64,000 bases of DNA from Natrinema saccharevitans (GTDB taxonomy: Archaea; Halobacteriota; Halobacteria; Halobacteriales; Natrialbaceae), in NCBI RefSeq assembly GCF_001953745.1, contig NZ_LWLN01000001.1:310001-374000 (forward strand). The letters are read 5' to 3'. The notes below the pieces were generated by a model. The model worked only from the letters and a program-made list of their open reading frames with translations, did not search any database and was not told where the DNA came from. The position numbers and the translations under genes are program-made. How positions within the stretch are numbered: the stretch's first letter is position 1; the number at the start of each line of letters is the position of its first letter. Shown here piece after piece: positions 15,501-23,486 of the stretch.

Positions 15501-16956
15501 ACGTTTCCGGCGGCCGCTCGGCGATCTCGTCGATCGCGTGGATCCGGACGGCCGTCGGCCGCTTGGTAAAGGCCCCCAGCGAGCGGGCGACGATCCGGTC
15601 GACGCCGCGGTCGGCCGCCAGATCGAGCAGCCGTTGGCCCAGCGCGTCGTCGAGGACGACCGTCGCCGGCACCGGCTCGAAGTCCTCGAGGGCGTCGTAG
15701 GCGTCGCCCGCATGGACCTCCTCGATCGTCTCCCCGTCGTCGTCGAGGAACCGAACGCGGTTGGTTTCCCCACGAATGACGGCGGCTGCGTGGCCGTAGA
15801 CGGTTTCCGGCGACCGATCCTCGTCCGATTCCGCGTCGTCGGTTGGTGTCGATTCGGCATCGGACGCCGAGGACGACTCCCCCGCACCGGCTCGATCCGG
15901 CTCGTCCGCCGACCGAGTCGGCGAACGGGTCGTAGCGGTCCGTTCGGTCTTTGCCTTCGCCGGCTCCGTTCGATCGTCCGACTGCCTCGCGTCGGTATCG
16001 GCGGCGGCCGCCCCGTCGTCGGACTCGGTCTCGGCCGTGGCCGCGGTCGCGGTCGCTCGAGAGTCGACTGTGTCGGGGCCGGCGTCCGACGGCGGCGGGG
16101 ACGGCGTCGCACTGCCGTCGGTCGCGGCGACCGCCTCCCGAGGTTCGTTCAGTTCGGCGACGGTGTCGTACGGGACCTTGTTCCGGAGGGCGGCGAACAG
16201 TTCGTGATGGTCCAGGTCCTCGACGGAGCCCTCGGTCGGGGCGAAGGCGACGTAATCGATATCCCCGACCTGCGCGAGTTCCTCGAGGATCAGATCGCCG
16301 CCCCGATCGCCGTCGAGGAAGGCCGTGACGGTGCGGTGGCGGGTGAGTTCGGCGACCGCATCGGGAACGTTGGTTCCCTCGACGGCGATGGCGTTTTTGA
16401 TGCCGTACTTCAGGAGGGTGAGAACGTCGGCCCGTCCCTCGACGACGATGATGGCGTCGCTGTCCGTCACCCGGGGGCCCGCGGGCAGCCCCTCGTACTC
16501 GGTGATGTCCTCGACGCGGACCTGCTGGCGGACCTCCGCGAGGATCTCGTCGGAGGACATGATCGTGTCGTCGAAGCCCGTCCGGAGCAGTTCTTTCGCC
16601 CTGTCGACGACTTCCTTTCGCTTTGCCGCCCGGACGTCCTCGATCTCGCGGATCTCGAGATCGGCCCGACAGGGACCGACCCGTGAGATAGTCTCGAGGG
16701 CGGCCGCGAGGGTGGCGGTTTCGACCTTGTCGAGGCTCGTCGCGATGGTTATCTGGCCGTGTGACTGGCCGCCGGTGCTCGTGATTTCGACGTCGATACG
16801 GCCGACTTTGCCGGACTGGCGGAGGTCGCGGAGGTCGAGGTCGTCACCGAGCAGGCCCTCCGTCTGACCGAAGATGGCGCCGACGACGTCGCTGCGTTCG
16901 ACGACCCCGTCAGCCGTCACGTCCGCGTGAATGAGGTATTTCGAGGTGTCTTCCAT
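15487..16956 (-). CDS. dnaG: archaeal DnaG-like primase
   Basis: 489 residues. It is the archaeal DnaG homologue, with reported primase activity and also association with the exosome RNA-degradation complex. The Toprim domain is clear: I-I-V-V-E-G-R-A-D-V (catalytic Glu) and F-L-D-G-D-R-G-G-D (metal-binding Asps). The N-terminal archaeal domain (residues 1-160) is conserved. After residue 290 comes a long, low-complexity acidic linker of Ala, Asp, Glu, Ser and Thr, then a conserved C-terminal domain ending E-T-Y-R-D-R. The ATG at 16956 is chosen because the protein family starts M-E-D-T-x-K-Y-L-I. The stop codon lies within a palindromic repeat. Confidence 0.96.
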   Translation of the reverse strand: MEDTSKYLIHADVTADGVVERSDVVGAIFGQTEGLLGDDLDLRDLRQSGKVGRIDVEITSTGGQSHGQITIATSLDKVETATLAAALETISRVGPCRADLEIREIEDVRAAKRKEVVDRAKELLRTGFDDTIMSSDEILAEVRQQVRVEDITEYEGLPAGPRVTDSDAIIVVEGRADVLTLLKYGIKNAIAVEGTNVPDAVAELTRHRTVTAFLDGDRGGDLILEELAQVGDIDYVAFAPTEGSVEDLDHHELFAALRNKVPYDTVAELNEPREAVAATDGSATPSPPPSDAGPDTVDSRATATAATAETESDDGAAAADTDARQSDDRTEPAKAKTERTATTRSPTRSADEPDRAGAGESSSASDAESTPTDDAESDEDRSPETVYGHAAAVIRGETNRVRFLDDDGETIEEVHAGDAYDALEDFEPVPATVVLDDALGQRLLDLAADRGVDRIVARSLGAFTKRPTAVRIHAIDEIAERPPETYRDR

Positions 16957-17010
16957 GGGAGATCTGTCCCCGTGAGGGGCGGTGACGCGGGAAACGCGTA
17001 CAGAGACCGA

Positions 17011-17019
17011 TTTATATAT
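17011..17019 (-). promoter_or_regulatory. TATA-like box of dnaG
   Basis: The run tttatatat, read on the minus strand as atatataaa, lies about 55 nt before the dnaG ATG at 16956. It would give a short leader of about 30 nt. Confidence 0.45.
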
Positions 17020-17114
17020 GATTTCGTTCGTGAAGGGCAAATAGCTGTTGACCCGCCGGCGCTTGCGCCGACTCTCCCGTGGCGACGCGTTCGGTCCGCG
17101 GCGTGGCGAGCGCC

Positions 17115-17197
17115 TATAGTGACAACTGAAACGATTCACATACTGATCACAACGCTGTCGCGCGATCAGGTGTGGAATGACGTTTAGTTGCCACTAG
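17115..17197. repeat. palindromic repeat element, copy 3
   Basis: The left arm runs tagtgacaactgaaacg, then ttcacatactgatcac. The right arm runs gatcaggtgtgg, then aatgacg and tttagttgccacta. Arms pair over most of their length around gctgtcgc. It overlaps the end of the minus-strand gene at 17184; that gene's last codons and its TAA stop lie inside the right arm. Confidence 0.85.
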
Positions 17198-17552
17198 AAC
17201 AGTTCGTGGCCGATCGCTCGATCGCGAGATAGCGCCGCAGTCGCTCGAACTGCGCCGCGTGATCCAGGAGCGCGACCTCGTCTCGCTCCTGACTGTAGCG
17301 GACGTGGTCCGCGTCCGCTAACTTCGGGACGTGCGTATGATAGAGCGAGACGTAGATCCGTTTGACCGCCTCGGACGGAATCTCCGCAAGCGGGCGGTCG
17401 TGTTCCCTGACGGCGACCTCGTCGGCCAGATCGGCGAGCGCAAGCGGTGTCTCGTACTCCCGGAGACACTGCAGCGCATAGCGACGACGGTGGTGTGAGA
17501 GAACGTCGAACGCGTCGTTCGCGGTGTCGTGTGCCTGTTTCGGCCCAACCAT
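17184..17552 (-). CDS. DUF7344-type winged-HTH protein
   Basis: 122 residues. D-A-F-D-V-L-S-H-H-R-R-R-Y-A-L-Q-C-L opens a winged HTH, followed by L-A-D-L-A-D-E-V and the recognition segment I-Y-V-S-L-Y-H-T-H-V-P-K-L, with the wing V-R-Y-S-Q-E-R-D-E-V. This is the standard haloarchaeal DUF7344 layout. The start ATG at 17552 gives a normal-length family member. The last four residues (S-S-G-N) and the stop codon come from the palindromic repeat, so the native C terminus was probably replaced. The target genes are unknown. Confidence 0.8.
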   Translation of the reverse strand: MVGPKQAHDTANDAFDVLSHHRRRYALQCLREYETPLALADLADEVAVREHDRPLAEIPSEAVKRIYVSLYHTHVPKLADADHVRYSQERDEVALLDHAAQFERLRRYLAIERSATNCSSGN

Positions 17553-17630
17553 ACACTGTAAAACGTCCCCGTACGGAAGAGGTGGTGGGTTGTATAAACA
17601 ACCCCATTCGGTGTCGCCGGTGGCGAGCGA

Positions 17631-18293
17631 CTACTCCTCGTCGGCGTACCCGATGGTCAGCGTGTTCGCGATGAGATTCTCGTACGCGCCCCGGAACCGC
17701 TTCGAGAGCGCCTGCTGGGAGACACCCATCCGGTCGGCCAGTTCGTCCATCGTGACCGCCTGCGGGACCTCGTAGTAGCCCGCCTCGAGCGCGGTCACGA
17801 GCGTCTCGCGTTGCGTGGGCGTGAGGCCGTACCGGGCGCTGGCCATCGGCTGTTCCTGTTCCGTGATCCGCTCGAGGGCGGCGGTGATGTCGTGATCGTC
17901 GCAGTAGGTCCGAAACCGCGAGAGGCTCTCCCGATCGTCGAACCGCATCCGCAGTTTCCAGCTCTCCGCTTTTCCGGTCGCCCGCAGGATCGTCGCCCCG
18001 AGTTCGACGTACGCGTAGACGACCGTCTCGACGTTTCGGGTCCACTCGCCGCGATACAGCTTCGCGCCGTCGGCCTCGTCGACGGCCGCGATGTTCGTGA
18101 CCGAGTCGTCGTCGCGAAACGCCGCCTCGAACGCCGCGTGGTCCCCACCGCTGACCCAGAAGTACGGCATGATCCTGTCTTCCATCGTCGCGACGACCTG
18201 CTCGATCGCGACCACCATCTCCGGAGCGGCGGTCAGCGCGTGGTCGAGCGCGAAGTCGTCGGACTTGATCGAGAACTCGGCGATGAGGCTCAT
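17631..18293 (-). CDS. bat-type helix-turn-helix transcriptional regulator
   Basis: 220 residues. The C-terminal HTH is Y-G-L-T-P-T-Q-R-E-T-L, then G-Y-Y-E-V-P-Q-A-V-T-M-D-E-L-A, then M-G-V-S-Q-Q-A-L-S-K-R-F-R. The N-terminal 150 residues form the sensor-like part found in the bacterio-opsin-activator family. It is likely a cytoplasmic regulator responding to an unidentified cue. It is a paralogue of the protein at 1340-1999 with the same architecture. The 78-nt gap to the DUF7344 gene downstream makes co-transcription possible. Confidence 0.9.
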   Translation of the reverse strand: MSLIAEFSIKSDDFALDHALTAAPEMVVAIEQVVATMEDRIMPYFWVSGGDHAAFEAAFRDDDSVTNIAAVDEADGAKLYRGEWTRNVETVVYAYVELGATILRATGKAESWKLRMRFDDRESLSRFRTYCDDHDITAALERITEQEQPMASARYGLTPTQRETLVTALEAGYYEVPQAVTMDELADRMGVSQQALSKRFRGAYENLIANTLTIGYADEE

Positions 18294-18401
18294 ACCGCCG
18301 ATACGCCGGGCGGCATCATAAGACGCCGCCGACGAAGACGCGGCCGCGGACGGCTGTCAACGAGTCGCCGTCGACCGGTGGTCACGACGTGGTCTCGAGA
18401 C

Positions 18402-19241
18402 TCAGTACGCCGGTCGATACCAGTACCAGTAGGCCGCGACCGCGAGCAGCACGGTCAGCCCGCCGAGGAAGAACAGCAGCCCCGGCGGCAGGGTTTCGAA
18501 CACCGCCTCCGCCACCTCCGCGCCGCCGTCGGCGGCGGTGTCGACCGTCTCGTTGTCCGTGGCGTTCTCGAGCAGTTCACCGTCGGCACCGTCCGCGCCC
18601 GCATCGCCGTCGGCACCCGCACCGCCGTCGGCACCGTCCGCACTTCCGTCGCCGCCGGATTCGGTGCCGTTCTCGTCGACATCGGCCGTTCCCATGTCGT
18701 TTCCGTCCCCGGTCGATTCGGGACTCGAGCCGTCGTCGGCCCCGTCGTCCGTCCCGACGGGCTGTGCCCCGCTATCGCCCGTCGATTCACCGTCCGTGGC
18801 CCCGAGCCACCGCGTCGCCGCGTACTGGACCAGCAGGCTCCCGCCGGCCAGCACGCCGACACCGCCCAGCAGCCGCGAGAGCGCCTCCTTGAGCCGCGCC
18901 GCGCGGGACTCGTCGCTGGTCACGATCAGGGGCCCGTCGGTCGTCGCGTAGACGCTCATCTCGTTGCCCCGCGAGGAGTACCAGGTGTCGACGACCTCGA
19001 CCAACCCCGCGTCCTCGAGCTTCTCGAGGTGATAGCGGACGTTCTGGATCGAGGAATCGACCGCCTCGGCGATATCGCTCGGCGTCGCCGGCTCGCCGTC
19101 TAGGTGCGCGTAGATCCGCCGTGCCGTCGTCGACGAGAGCGCGGCGAAGACCGCGTCGGCGTCCTCTCCCTCGAGATCGACGACGCGGGGCGCGCCTTCC
19201 TCGGCGTTCGTTTCGGAGCGAAAGGGAAACAGACGGGCCAT
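18402..19241 (-). CDS. ArsR-like winged-HTH regulator with C-terminal membrane helix
   Basis: 279 residues from the ATG at 19241. Residues 25-110 are a winged HTH: L-S-S-T-T-A-R-R-I-Y-A-H-L, then T-P-S-D-I-A-E-A-V, then Q-N-V-R-Y-H-L-E-K-L-E-D-A-G-L-V. A first hydrophobic segment lies at about 140-160. It is followed by a roughly 80-residue low-complexity acidic linker rich in Gly, Ala and Asp, and a second membrane helix near the C terminus that ends Y-W-Y-W-Y-R-P. This is a membrane-tethered transcription factor design. The signal and the targets are unknown. The gene upstream on the other strand begins a DUF3311/symporter pair. Confidence 0.85.
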   Translation of the reverse strand: MARLFPFRSETNAEEGAPRVVDLEGEDADAVFAALSSTTARRIYAHLDGEPATPSDIAEAVDSSIQNVRYHLEKLEDAGLVEVVDTWYSSRGNEMSVYATTDGPLIVTSDESRAARLKEALSRLLGGVGVLAGGSLLVQYAATRWLGATDGESTGDSGAQPVGTDDGADDGSSPESTGDGNDMGTADVDENGTESGGDGSADGADGGAGADGDAGADGADGELLENATDNETVDTAADGGAEVAEAVFETLPPGLLFFLGGLTVLLAVAAYWYWYRPAY

Positions 19242-19417
19242 ACGGGAGTCGATTCCTATTCGATGACAAACACATATACGCTTTTTCATCGGTGAAAGAC
19301 CGATTTCACCTACCCGAAACCGCGGGACTCGATGCGGATGCCCCATCGATGAATATATCTCTTCGATATCGGCATTCGAAGGGCAAGAACTACCCATGTC
19401 GGGACGAACGATCCGAC

Positions 19418-19699
19418 ATGCGCCGGACTGAACTGTTGCCATGGCTCGCGGCCGCGGTCGTCCTCGCCGGACTGACCGTGCCGTGGTTCCTGTGGGGTAC
19501 CTCGACCGTCGTCGCCGGACTGCCGGTCTGGCTCTGGTGGCACGTCGGCTGGATGTGTCTCGCCTCCGTCGCCTTCTGGCTGTTCGCCCAGCGGGCCTGG
19601 GGCATCGGCATCGAAACGGCCGGTGACGGCTCGAGCGACGTCTCGCGGGACGGGACCGTCCGCGGTAGCGAATCCGAGGCCGGAGGTGAGCGCCGATGA
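19418..19699 (+). CDS. DUF3311 family membrane protein
   Basis: 93 residues with two or three membrane helices: L-L-P-W-L-A-A-A-V-V-L-A-G-L, V-W-L-W-W-H-V-G-W-M and A-S-V-A-F-W-L-F-A-Q. A W-x-x-G motif and a short acidic tail follow. DUF3311 proteins are encoded next to sodium:solute symporters, much as YhdT accompanies PanF, and are thought to be small partner subunits. The TGA at 19697 overlaps the symporter ATG at 19696 (ATGA), so the two are translationally coupled. Confidence 0.88.
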   Translation: MRRTELLPWLAAAVVLAGLTVPWFLWGTSTVVAGLPVWLWWHVGWMCLASVAFWLFAQRAWGIGIETAGDGSSDVSRDGTVRGSESEAGGERR

Positions 19700-21183
19700 A
19701 CGCCGTCGCGATCCAGTTGTCGATCATCGTCGGCTATCTACTGGTCGCCCTCGCCGTCGGATTGGTCGCCTATCGGCTGACCGACCGTACCGCAGAGGAC
19801 TTCTATCTGGCCAGCCGAACCCTGGGAACCGTCGTCCTGCTCTTTACGACGTTCGCGACGCTGCTGTCGGCGTTTACCTTCTTCGCCGGCCCGAACGTCG
19901 CCTACGCGCAGGGCCCCGAGTGGATCCTCGTCATGGGGCTGATGGACGGGATCATCTTCGCCGTCCTCTGGTACGTGATCGGCTACAAGCAGTGGCTGCT
20001 CGGCCAGCGACACGGCTACGTCACGCTCGGCGAGATGCTCGGCGACCGCTTCGGCTCGCGGTGGCTTCGCGGGCTCGTCGCCGCCGTGAGCCTCGTGTGG
20101 CTCTTTCCGTACGTCATGCTCCAGCAGGTCGGGGCCGGCACCGCCCTCGAGGCGCTAACGGAGGGTGCGGTCTCCTACGCCGCAGGGGCCGGGCTGATCA
20201 CCGCGTTCATGATCCTCTACGTCGTCGCCGCCGGGATGCGCGGGATCGCCTGGACCGACACGTTACAGGGCGTGTTCATGCTCGTGACCACCTGGGTCGC
20301 GCTGCTGTGGGTGCTTGCGGCCGTCGGCGGCCCCGGTGCCGCGACCGAGGCGCTGGCGTCGAACCCGGACACCGCCGGCTTCCTCTCGCTAGGGGGCGAC
20401 TACTACACCGTCCAGTGGATCCTCTCGACGGCGATCACGATCGGGTTCGGCGTCGCGATGTTCCCGCAGGTCAACCAGCGCTTCTTCGCCGCGGGCTCGC
20501 GGACCGTCCTCAAGCGCACCTTCGCGCTGTGGCCGGTCCTCTGTGTCCTGCTCTTTGTCCCCTCGTTCATGCTTGGGACCTGGGCCGCCGGCCTCGGCGT
20601 GCCGATGCCCGACAGCGGGAACATCCTGCCGGCGGTTCTGGCCGAGTACACGCCGACCTGGTTCGCCGCGCTGGTCGTCGCCGGCGCGATGGCCGCGATG
20701 ATGTCGTCTTCCGACTCGATGCTGCTGTCGGGCTCGTCGTACTTCACGCGGGACCTGTACCGACCGGTCGCCGCCTTTTTCGGCCGGGACCTCTCAGACC
20801 GACGCGAGGACCTGATCGCCCGCATCGGGGTCGTCGTCTTCGCGACCGCGGCGTTCGTCGGCAGCCTCCTCCGGCCTGCCGGCCTGTTCGAACTGGGCGA
20901 AGCGGCCTTCAGCGGCTTCGCCCAGCTCGCGCTGCCGGTCCTGCTCGCGCTCTACTGGCGGTCGATCACCCGGGCCGGCATCACCGCCGGGATCCTCGCC
21001 AGCCAGGGCTTTTACCTCTCGAGTCTCTTCCTCGCCGTCGTCCCCGGCTCCTACGCCGGCTGGACGGCCGGTATCGTCGGGATGGGGCTGAGCCTCGTCG
21101 TCACCGTCGCCGTCTCGCTGGTCACGTCGCCGGCGGCGGCCGAACGCCGCGCGATCTACTTCGATCGACTGGGCGCGGACTGA
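19696..21183 (+). CDS. sodium:solute symporter (SSS family)
   Basis: 495 residues with about 13 membrane helices, normal for the family. Early motifs are D-F-Y-L-A-S-R-T-L-G and S-A-F-T-F-F-A-G-P-N; later comes A-A-M-M-S-S-S-D-S-M-L-L-S-G-S-S, the conserved region of the fifth-eighth helix core that forms the Na+ site. The substrate is uncertain; PanF (pantothenate)-like or monocarboxylate are candidates because the partner is a DUF3311 protein. It is coupled to that upstream gene. The next gene (21231) begins 47 nt downstream but does not look related. Confidence 0.9.
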   Translation: MNAVAIQLSIIVGYLLVALAVGLVAYRLTDRTAEDFYLASRTLGTVVLLFTTFATLLSAFTFFAGPNVAYAQGPEWILVMGLMDGIIFAVLWYVIGYKQWLLGQRHGYVTLGEMLGDRFGSRWLRGLVAAVSLVWLFPYVMLQQVGAGTALEALTEGAVSYAAGAGLITAFMILYVVAAGMRGIAWTDTLQGVFMLVTTWVALLWVLAAVGGPGAATEALASNPDTAGFLSLGGDYYTVQWILSTAITIGFGVAMFPQVNQRFFAAGSRTVLKRTFALWPVLCVLLFVPSFMLGTWAAGLGVPMPDSGNILPAVLAEYTPTWFAALVVAGAMAAMMSSSDSMLLSGSSYFTRDLYRPVAAFFGRDLSDRREDLIARIGVVVFATAAFVGSLLRPAGLFELGEAAFSGFAQLALPVLLALYWRSITRAGITAGILASQGFYLSSLFLAVVPGSYAGWTAGIVGMGLSLVVTVAVSLVTSPAAAERRAIYFDRLGAD

Positions 21184-21230
21184 CCCGCGAACCGCCACGC
21201 TGAACCGCCCCGCCGTCGTACCCGTCGGCG

Positions 21231-21869
21231 ATGGCTATCGATCTGCCGCCCGCGGTCGCCGACGACTGGCAGCACGTCGGCGGCCGGACCGACGACCGGA
21301 GCCTCTCGCTGGCGACGATCACCGCCGAGACGGCCGTCTTCGAACACCGGCCGACCGCCGACGCCCTCGAGCGGCTCCGCGCCGACGGCGACGTGCCGGC
21401 CCGGTCGCTGTTCACCGTCGACCTCGCGATCAGCCCCTCCCTCTCGGCGATCGGGCTCGACCCCGGCGACGCCCTCGAGCTGGCCGCGCCGAAGGCCCGC
21501 GACGGCGTCGTCGAGACCCTCGCCGACGACGGGATCGACGTCGGCGCGGAACGCGCGACCGAGTACATCGACCGGCCCGACGGCGCGATCGGCCACCTGA
21601 CGGTCCTCGAGGCCGCGTACCCGGTCGACGCGAACGCGGCGGCCGACGGCGGGTCGCCCGACGACGACCCCGCGACCATCGACGCCGAGGTCCACGTCGC
21701 GGTCTGGCCCGACGGCGAGTCCTACGCGCTGGCCGGCGGCCTCCTCCCGCTCGAGGCCCCCGAGTCTGACCTGCTGGCGGCCGCCCTCGACGTCGACCCC
21801 GCCCGGGACCGTGAGAGGATCGTGGATCTGTTCCGGGGGCTCGACCTCGAGGGCGCGGCGGGCGACTGA
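21231..21869 (+). CDS. conserved haloarchaeal protein, unknown function
   Basis: 212 residues, acidic and soluble. The layout suggests two alpha/beta parts: residues 20-80 (L-S-L-A-T-I-T-A-E-T-A-V-F and S-L-F-T-V-D-L-A-I) and a C-terminal beta strand pair (E-V-H-V-A-V-W-P-D-G and Y-A-L-A-G-G-L-L-P). No metal or nucleotide motif is seen. It begins 47 nt after the symporter stop and ends 46 nt before the HFX_2341-type regulator, so it may be transcribed with either. The product could not be identified. Confidence 0.7.
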   Translation: MAIDLPPAVADDWQHVGGRTDDRSLSLATITAETAVFEHRPTADALERLRADGDVPARSLFTVDLAISPSLSAIGLDPGDALELAAPKARDGVVETLADDGIDVGAERATEYIDRPDGAIGHLTVLEAAYPVDANAAADGGSPDDDPATIDAEVHVAVWPDGESYALAGGLLPLEAPESDLLAAALDVDPARDRERIVDLFRGLDLEGAAGD

Positions 21870-21915
21870 GGGAGGATTCGAGGGGTTTTGTATCGGCCCC
21901 GTCTAATCCCCAGCC

Positions 21916-22818
21916 ATGCAGACCCACATCGTCCCGGTCGGGTTCGACTACGACCGGCTGATCGCGCCGCTGGTCCGCGATCAGATCGACGTCGACAGCG
22001 TCATCCTGCTCGAGGGCGCGGTCGGGAGCGAAGCCAACGTCGAGTACTCCCGACACCTCTCGAAGAAACTCGAGACCGATTTCAAGAACCTGCTGGGGGC
22101 CGACACCGAGCGGTTCGTCCTCGAGGACGTCTACGACTACGACGACGCCTTCGAGCAGGCCTACGAGCTGATCACCGCGGAACTGGACGCCGGCAACGAG
22201 GTCTGGGTCAACGTCGCCGCGATGCCCCGGACGGTGAGTTTCGCCTTCGCCAACGCCGCCCACTCGCTGATGGTCGAGCGCCAGGAGGACCGCGAGGGGA
22301 TCCACACCTACTACACCGCCCCCGAGAAGTACCTCGAGACGGAACTCGCCGAGGAGCTTCGCGAACAGATCGCCCTGCTCGAGGATCTCCAGGCGGACGA
22401 CGACCCCGAAGACGACCGGATCGCGACGCGACTCGAGAGCGCGCGGGATCTGCTGGCGGAGTTCGACGAGCGCGGGACGACCATCGGCGCGAAGGAGATC
22501 GACGGCAAACACATCGTCGAGTTACCGGTCGCCTCCTTCTCGAACGTCAAGCCCTTCGAGGAACTCATCCTCTACAAGCTCGGCGAGGACGGCGAGTTCG
22601 ACTCCGTCTCGGAACTCGCGGAGTCGCTGGCCCGCGAACTCAACGAGGAGTACACCGACAGCTTCCGCTCGAAGGTCATCTACAACGTCGACCGGCTGGG
22701 GCCGGGCGGCAAGGGCTACATCGAGCGCGAGGAACACGGCAAGTCCTACCGGACGCGGCTCTCCCGGATCGGCGAACTGTGGGTGCGGGCTCACTCCGAC
22801 GACGATGCAGACGAATGA
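21916..22818 (+). CDS. HFX_2341-family transcriptional regulator (CARF-like N domain)
   Basis: 300 residues. The N-terminal 150 residues form a Rossmann-like fold similar to CARF domains, the sensors of cyclic oligoadenylates in CRISPR systems (H-I-V-P-V-G-F-D-Y-D-R-L at the start, W-V-N-V-A-A-M-P-R-T later). The C-terminal part is a winged HTH (L-Y-K-L-G-E-D-G-E-F-D-S, then L-G-P-G-G-K-G-Y-I-E). Haloarchaea carry this family without a linked CRISPR locus, and none occurs in this window. It may bind a nucleotide ligand and regulate transcription. The target is unknown. Confidence 0.85.
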   Translation: MQTHIVPVGFDYDRLIAPLVRDQIDVDSVILLEGAVGSEANVEYSRHLSKKLETDFKNLLGADTERFVLEDVYDYDDAFEQAYELITAELDAGNEVWVNVAAMPRTVSFAFANAAHSLMVERQEDREGIHTYYTAPEKYLETELAEELREQIALLEDLQADDDPEDDRIATRLESARDLLAEFDERGTTIGAKEIDGKHIVELPVASFSNVKPFEELILYKLGEDGEFDSVSELAESLARELNEEYTDSFRSKVIYNVDRLGPGGKGYIEREEHGKSYRTRLSRIGELWVRAHSDDDADE

Positions 22819-22899
22819 GATCCTCGGCGGTTGATTCCCTTCGACAGACCATAATATAGACAGAAGTTACTTCAGAATAGAAATTGATTTCATATCCGT

Positions 22900-23163
22900 A
22901 TGCGAGTGGCTTTCGAAGGTATCTCCGGTCTCGGAGATCCATGGGTGATCGTTCCTGTTTCGCTCGTTATCGCATCTCTCGGCCTGTATCTGCATCTACA
23001 TACCGAGCGAAGAGACAGTAGTCGAATTCTGTCTGCTGTGGCGTTCTCACTCCTCGGATATTACACCTATCTTTCGAATCAACTGCTACTCACAGTATTA
23101 CTCTCAATAGCAGCAATTTCGACGCTGTTCTCTTTGGCGCACGTCCGATATCTCGATCGCTAA
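22900..23163 (+). CDS. small membrane protein, unknown
   Basis: 87 residues with two or three hydrophobic helices: W-V-I-V-P-V-S-L-V-I-A-S-L-G-L-Y, A-V-A-F-S-L-L-G-Y-Y-T-Y and Q-L-L-L-T-V-L-L-S-I-A-A-I. Base composition is clearly lower in G+C than the neighbours, with many A/T third positions, which suggests a recently acquired or lineage-specific gene. No homologue is recognised. Confidence 0.6.
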   Translation: MRVAFEGISGLGDPWVIVPVSLVIASLGLYLHLHTERRDSSRILSAVAFSLLGYYTYLSNQLLLTVLLSIAAISTLFSLAHVRYLDR

Positions 23164-23486
23164 TACCCGACTAGTACGGTGGGTGGGTGAATGAATAGAA
23201 GACTGGTACTTCTCCGAGTAGCGATCGACAGCGGACGACGAAACACCTAACACCGTTCCCGGGGCAAGTGAGACGTATGCTCGAGTCCGTCGCGGCGAAC
23301 GACCCGTTCGACGGCCCGTGCGGCACCGTTTTCGTAGGGGCCCCGTAGCCCCGCATTCCCACCCCGTTTCGACGGATGTATTGTCGCCGACCAGCATTCA
23401 CAGCACAACGACCGCTCTATGGACGACAATCGACTGCACGTTCGAACTTCGACGGATCGACGACGCCCGCGACGGGCGGTGAGAGC
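23164..23486. other. 323-bp leader region of valS
   Basis: No long coding frame is visible. A 23-codon mini-ORF (23277-23348, start ATG, stop TAG) has haloarchaeal codon bias and ends 138 nt before the valS ATG. Its reality is doubtful. No tRNA or typical riboswitch was recognised. Confidence 0.4.

Noticed and set aside
13470..15569. 699-residue plus-strand frame over the DUF92 gene
   Set aside because: Arginine- and proline-rich translation typical of an off-frame reading; the 13729 frame is the coding one.
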